Origin: Gordonia sp. UBA5067
GTDB taxonomy: Bacteria; Actinomycetota; Actinomycetes; Mycobacteriales; Mycobacteriaceae
Direction: 5' to 3'
Length of the DNA stretch: 8,827 nucleotides
Assembly (NCBI RefSeq): GCF_002414845.1
Contig: NZ_DIAX01000011.1
Coordinates: 14,331-23,157, forward strand
Shown here: positions 6,011 through 8,827 of the stretch, in pieces
Position numbering within the stretch: position 1 is the stretch's first letter
Layout of the letters: every line of letters begins with the position of its first letter
Program-made: the position numbers and the translations under genes
The notes under the pieces: generated by a model
Databases searched by the model: none
Told to the model about the DNA's origin: nothing
What the model saw: only the letters and a program-made list of their open reading frames with translations

Positions 6011-6969
6011 TGCGCGATCTGCTCAACCGGCTCCGACTTCCCGTCATCGCCGCCCCGATGTTCCTTGTCTCCGGCCCCGAACTGGTGATCGCCGCCGGGA
6101 GGGCCGGCATCATCGGCGCCTTCCCCACCCAGAACTGCCGAACCGCCGACGAACTCGACCGCTGGCTGGCGACCATCACCGACGAACTCACCGTCGACGG
6201 CGAAACGCTCCCCTGGGCGGTCAACCTGGTCACCCACCGCACCAATACGCGGCTGGCCGACGACCTGGCACTTGTCCAGCGCTACCGCCCCCCGCTGGTG
6301 GTCACCGCGCTCGGCTCGCCCAAACCGGTACTCGACGCCGTACATGCCTACGGCGGCGCAGTCATCGCCGACGTCGCCGATCTACCCATGGCCCGTAAGG
6401 CCGCCGACGCGGGCGCCGACGGATTGGCGTGCATCTCCGCCGGTGCGGGCGGCCACACCGGCGCGCTGTCCCCATTCGCCTTCACCACCGCGGTCCGCGA
6501 ATTCTTTGACGGCCTGCTCATCATCGGCGGCGGCATCAGCGACGGCTTTGGCATCGCCGGCGCCATCGCGGCCGGCGCCGACCTGGTTTACCTGGGCACC
6601 CGATTCCTGGCCGCAACCGAAAGCCTTGCCGTCGGCGACTATAAGCAGATGGTCGTCGACAGTGACATCGACGATCTCATTGTCAGCGCCGGGATCACCG
6701 GCACGCCGGCGTCCTGGCTACGTCCTTCGCTGGTGGCCAACGGCCTGGACCCCGATGCCCTCGACGGCTCGCACCGAGACCGCAACTATCAGGCGGGCGA
6801 TGACGCGGTCCGCCGGTGGAAAGATCTGTGGGCCGCCGGGCAAGGACTCGGCACCGTCACCGCCATCACCCCGGTCGAGAAGATCGTGACCGACCTCGCT
6901 TTGCAATATCAGCTGGCCGCCGCGCGGCTGGACAACCACCGCTCTCTGGAAGGTAGTACTCATGCTTGA
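6010..6969 (+). CDS. Nitronate monooxygenase / 2-nitropropane dioxygenase-family flavoprotein
   Basis: This is a 319-residue FMN-binding TIM-barrel protein. The N-terminus LRLPVIAAPMFLVSG is the first strand with the family's proline/alanine-rich flavin loop. AGAGGHTGALSPF contains the conserved GGHTG with H149. IIGGGISDGFGIAGAIAAGA and YLGTRFLAATES form the phosphate-binding end. The frame is open further upstream to 5938, but the family sequence starts only at the ATG at 6010, which overlaps the oxygenase stop (TGATG), so that start was chosen. Annotated family members include true nitronate monooxygenases, FabK-like enoyl reductases and IpdC, a flavin reductase of steroid-ring CoA intermediates in mycobacteria. 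Here, among CoA enzymes and with no nitro-compound genes in view, a role in reducing or oxygenating an unsaturated CoA intermediate is more attractive than nitronate oxidation, but this is inference. Confidence 0.88.
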   Translation: MRDLLNRLRLPVIAAPMFLVSGPELVIAAGRAGIIGAFPTQNCRTADELDRWLATITDELTVDGETLPWAVNLVTHRTNTRLADDLALVQRYRPPLVVTALGSPKPVLDAVHAYGGAVIADVADLPMARKAADAGADGLACISAGAGGHTGALSPFAFTTAVREFFDGLLIIGGGISDGFGIAGAIAAGADLVYLGTRFLAATESLAVGDYKQMVVDSDIDDLIVSAGITGTPASWLRPSLVANGLDPDALDGSHRDRNYQAGDDAVRRWKDLWAAGQGLGTVTAITPVEKIVTDLALQYQLAAARLDNHRSLEGSTHA

Positions 6970-8683
6970 TTTTGCCGCCGGCCTCTATTCGCCCGACAAG
7001 ATCGACCGATTCCGCGCGATGGGCGCCTGGACCGATGAGACGGTGGACCAACTGTTCACCGCACGGGTCGCCGAACGGGGCGATGCGGTCGCCCTGGTCG
7101 ACCCGGCCAATAACGAGGCGCTGGTCGGTACTGCGCCGCGCCGCCTGACCTGGCGCGAGCTCGATTCCGAAGTGACCGCACTCGCCGCCCGCCTGCTCGA
7201 GGCGGGTATCACGACCGGCGACGTCATCGGCGTGGAACTGCCCAACGGCGTCGAACTCGTGGAGCTCTACCTCGCTGCCTGGCGCATCGGTGCCGTCGTC
7301 TCCCCGCTGGCAATGCAGTACCGCGAGCACGAGATCGTCGGGATGGGGACCGCTGCCGACTTTCGCATGCTGGTGACGGTTCCCGACTTCGCCGGCTGGC
7401 CGGCCGCCACCGACATCGCCGGGTTTGCCGATCGACTGCCCGGGTTGACCACCCTGGCGACATTGACCGCCGCACCGGTGGCCAAGCCGGTCGGCGGGGT
7501 GCTCCACCTGGTGTCGGCCCCGGCCACCGATGCCGATCGCACCGCAGTCGAAGCGCACGGGTACGTGGCGGATCCGAATCATCCGATGACCATCTGCTGG
7601 ACCTCGGGCACCGAGAGCGCCCCCAAGGGGGTCCCGCGCGCACATTACGACTGGTTGTCTTTCGCCTGGGCCGGAGTCGATGCCCCGCGACTGACCGCTG
7701 ACGATGTCCTGCTCAACCCCTTTCCAATGATCAACATGGCGGCTTTCGTCGGCAAACTGCTCCCCTGGCTGCGCACCGGCGCGACGCTGGTTCAGCACCA
7801 TCCGTTCGATGCTCCGACCTTCTTCGGTCAGATCGCCACTGAACGGGTCACCTACACGGTCGCACCACCGGCATTGCTCCTGATGCTGCTGCGCAACGAG
7901 CAACTCCGCGGACAACTCGACCTGTCGAGTCTGACCCGGGTCGGCTCCGGATCAGCGCCGCTGCAGCCGGTCACCGTACGCGGCTGGCAGGAGGACATGG
8001 GGATCGCCGTCATCAATTTCTTCGGCTCGAACGAGGGGATCGGGTTGCTGTCGAGTCCCGAGGACTTCCCGGACCCCGACAACCGGGCCAAGTACTTCCC
8101 ACGCTACGGGGCCGACGGCATCACGTGGGCCTCGCGAGTCAGCGGATGGATCACGACGAAACTCATCGATCAGGAGACCGGCGAGGAGATCACCGAACCC
8201 GGCCGTCCCGGCGAACTGCATATCGACGGACCGATGGTCTTCGCCGGCTATCTCAACGGCGAGCAACTCGCCAGCCCGTTCGACGACGAGGGCTTCCTGC
8301 GCACCGGCGAAGTCTTCGAGATCGCCGGCGAGCACAACGAATACTTCCGCTACGTCGACCGATCCAAGGACCTCATCGTTCGGGGTGGGATGAACATCGC
8401 ACCCGCCGAGATCGAGGCGCTGATCAGTGACCACCCGTCGATCGCCGAGGTCGCCGTGGTCGGGCGCCCCTCCGAGATGATGGGCGAACGGGTACACGTC
8501 GTCGCCGCCCTGAATCCGGACGCCGAGCTGACTCTCGAGGAGTTGACCAACTTCCTCCGCGACCGTCGTATCGCGACGTACAAGCTGCCCGAGAGCCTTG
8601 AGATCGTGGCGCTGCTGCCCCGCAATCCGGTTGGCAAGCTCCTCAAGCGCGACCTGCGCAGCCACCTGACAACCACGGCGTAG
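6962..8683 (+). CDS. AMP-binding acyl-CoA ligase (FadD-like)
   Basis: This 573-residue adenylate-forming enzyme activates a carboxylic acid with ATP and then forms its CoA thioester. Core motifs appear in order: the phosphate loop WTSGTESAPKGVPRAH (T214 to G223, with K222), FGSNEG (354-359, E358), GELHIDGPMVFAGYLN, the A7/A8 region LRTGEVFEIAG and YVDRSKDLIVRGGMNIAP with EIEALI after it, and the C-terminal NPVGKLLKRDL with the adenylation lysine K559. The usual TGD of motif A7, whose aspartate holds the ATP ribose, is TGE here (E450). GGAAGG at 6948-6953, eight bases before the ATG, supports the start, which overlaps the flavoprotein's stop by 8 bases. It is the last gene of the operon. The acid substrate is not readable: fatty, aromatic, alicyclic and terpenoid acids are all possible. 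Confidence 0.93.
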   Translation: MLDFAAGLYSPDKIDRFRAMGAWTDETVDQLFTARVAERGDAVALVDPANNEALVGTAPRRLTWRELDSEVTALAARLLEAGITTGDVIGVELPNGVELVELYLAAWRIGAVVSPLAMQYREHEIVGMGTAADFRMLVTVPDFAGWPAATDIAGFADRLPGLTTLATLTAAPVAKPVGGVLHLVSAPATDADRTAVEAHGYVADPNHPMTICWTSGTESAPKGVPRAHYDWLSFAWAGVDAPRLTADDVLLNPFPMINMAAFVGKLLPWLRTGATLVQHHPFDAPTFFGQIATERVTYTVAPPALLLMLLRNEQLRGQLDLSSLTRVGSGSAPLQPVTVRGWQEDMGIAVINFFGSNEGIGLLSSPEDFPDPDNRAKYFPRYGADGITWASRVSGWITTKLIDQETGEEITEPGRPGELHIDGPMVFAGYLNGEQLASPFDDEGFLRTGEVFEIAGEHNEYFRYVDRSKDLIVRGGMNIAPAEIEALISDHPSIAEVAVVGRPSEMMGERVHVVAALNPDAELTLEELTNFLRDRRIATYKLPESLEIVALLPRNPVGKLLKRDLRSHLTTTA

Positions 8684-8690
8684 GAAACCC

Positions 8691-8827
8691 TCAGCCCTCC
8701 AGGATCAGCAGCGGGATCTCGCGGTCGGTGTTGCGCTGGTAGCCCGCGTAGCCGCGATAGACCTTGACGATCGTGGGCCACAGCTGCGCCCGCTCCTGCG
8801 CAGTCGCGGTACGGGCCACCATCTGTC
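8691..8827 (-). CDS. Ddn-like F420-dependent nitroreductase family protein, partial (C-terminal 44 residues)
   Basis: On the minus strand the frame entering at the right edge runs to a TGA at 8693-8691. The visible end contains ARTATAQERAQLWP and KVYRGYAGYQRNTDREIP, closing LLILEG. The pattern of a tryptophan after a charged helix, then Y-x-x-Y-x-x-YQ, a threonine/arginine pair, IP and a short beta strand is the usual C-terminus of the deazaflavin (F420)-dependent nitroreductase/quinone reductase family, which is common in mycobacteria and relatives. The start and the F420-binding part lie outside the window. It converges on the acyl-CoA ligase with 7 bases between stop codons, so it is a separate transcription unit; any pathway link is unsupported. 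The family call rests on a short stretch. Confidence 0.78.
   Translation of the reverse strand, partial: QMVARTATAQERAQLWPTIVKVYRGYAGYQRNTDREIPLLILEG

Larger units (their letters stand above)
3201..8683 (+). other. Four-gene catabolic-type operon
   Basis: The SCP2-type thiolase, C=C-cleaving oxygenase, flavoprotein and acyl-CoA ligase read in the same direction with gaps of 65 bases, a TGATG overlap and an 8-base overlap. No internal terminator or convincing internal promoter was seen, so they should form one transcript from the promoter at 3122-3149. Within the window the ligase stop is followed directly by a convergent gene, which marks the end of the operon. Steps that would complete a pathway (aldehyde dehydrogenase, acyl-CoA dehydrogenase, enoyl-CoA hydratase, hydroxyacyl dehydrogenase) are absent here. 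Confidence 0.85.

Noticed and set aside
6866..7915. Minus-strand open frame of 349 codons opposite the acyl-CoA ligase
   Set aside because: It is antisense to a gene with all adenylation motifs and has no family signature of its own.

Overview
The window is high-GC DNA with long, dense genes and short gaps. It looks like a mycolic-acid actinobacterium (order Mycobacteriales, e.g. Gordonia, Rhodococcus, Mycobacterium or Nocardia). Supporting signs are an actinobacterial initiator tRNA without encoded CCA, a tandem-domain HxlR regulator, thiolases of the kind abundant in these genera, and the end of a gene that looks like an F420-dependent (Ddn-type) nitroreductase. The genus is an inference; there is no rRNA or other marker to fix it.

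Layout, left to right. (1) 1-508, minus: 5' part of a gene for a single-pass membrane protein with a proline-rich N-terminus and a charged Gly/Asp/Arg/Trp/His-rich tail; it runs off the left edge. (2) 509-845: intergenic DNA with a plausible promoter, the initiator tRNA-fMet (726-799) and a strong hairpin terminator that can serve both strands. (3) 886-3076, minus: a two-gene leftward unit, a thiolase-fold protein with an altered active site followed 40 nt later by a double-HTH HxlR-family regulator. (4) 3077-3200: divergent control region with a near-consensus promoter (TTGACA-16-TATAGT) and a perfect 15-bp palindrome between its -35 and -10 boxes. (5) 3201-8683, plus: four-gene operon of SCP2-type thiolase, carotenoid-cleavage-type oxygenase, nitronate-monooxygenase-family flavoprotein and acyl-CoA ligase. 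The last three genes are translationally coupled or overlapping. (6) 8691-8827, minus: C-terminal 44 codons of a Ddn-like protein, converging on the ligase with only 7 nt between stop codons.

How the genes may work together (inference): the iron(II) oxygenase would cleave a C=C bond of an unsaturated substrate such as an apocarotenoid, terpenoid, stilbene or phenylpropenoid. The resulting aldehyde would be oxidised to an acid by an enzyme not in this window. The ligase would make the CoA thioester, the flavoprotein might reduce or oxygenate an intermediate, and the two thiolases would carry out CoA-dependent C-C cleavage. The palindrome in the divergent promoter is a natural operator for the HxlR regulator encoded in the leftward unit. 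The substrate cannot be read from sequence. The most unusual points are the combination of a carotenoid-oxygenase-family enzyme with a CoA-catabolic operon, the loss of two usual catalytic residues in the leftward thiolase, and the Gln in place of a usual second-shell Glu in the oxygenase. No mobile element, CRISPR array or phage gene was seen.
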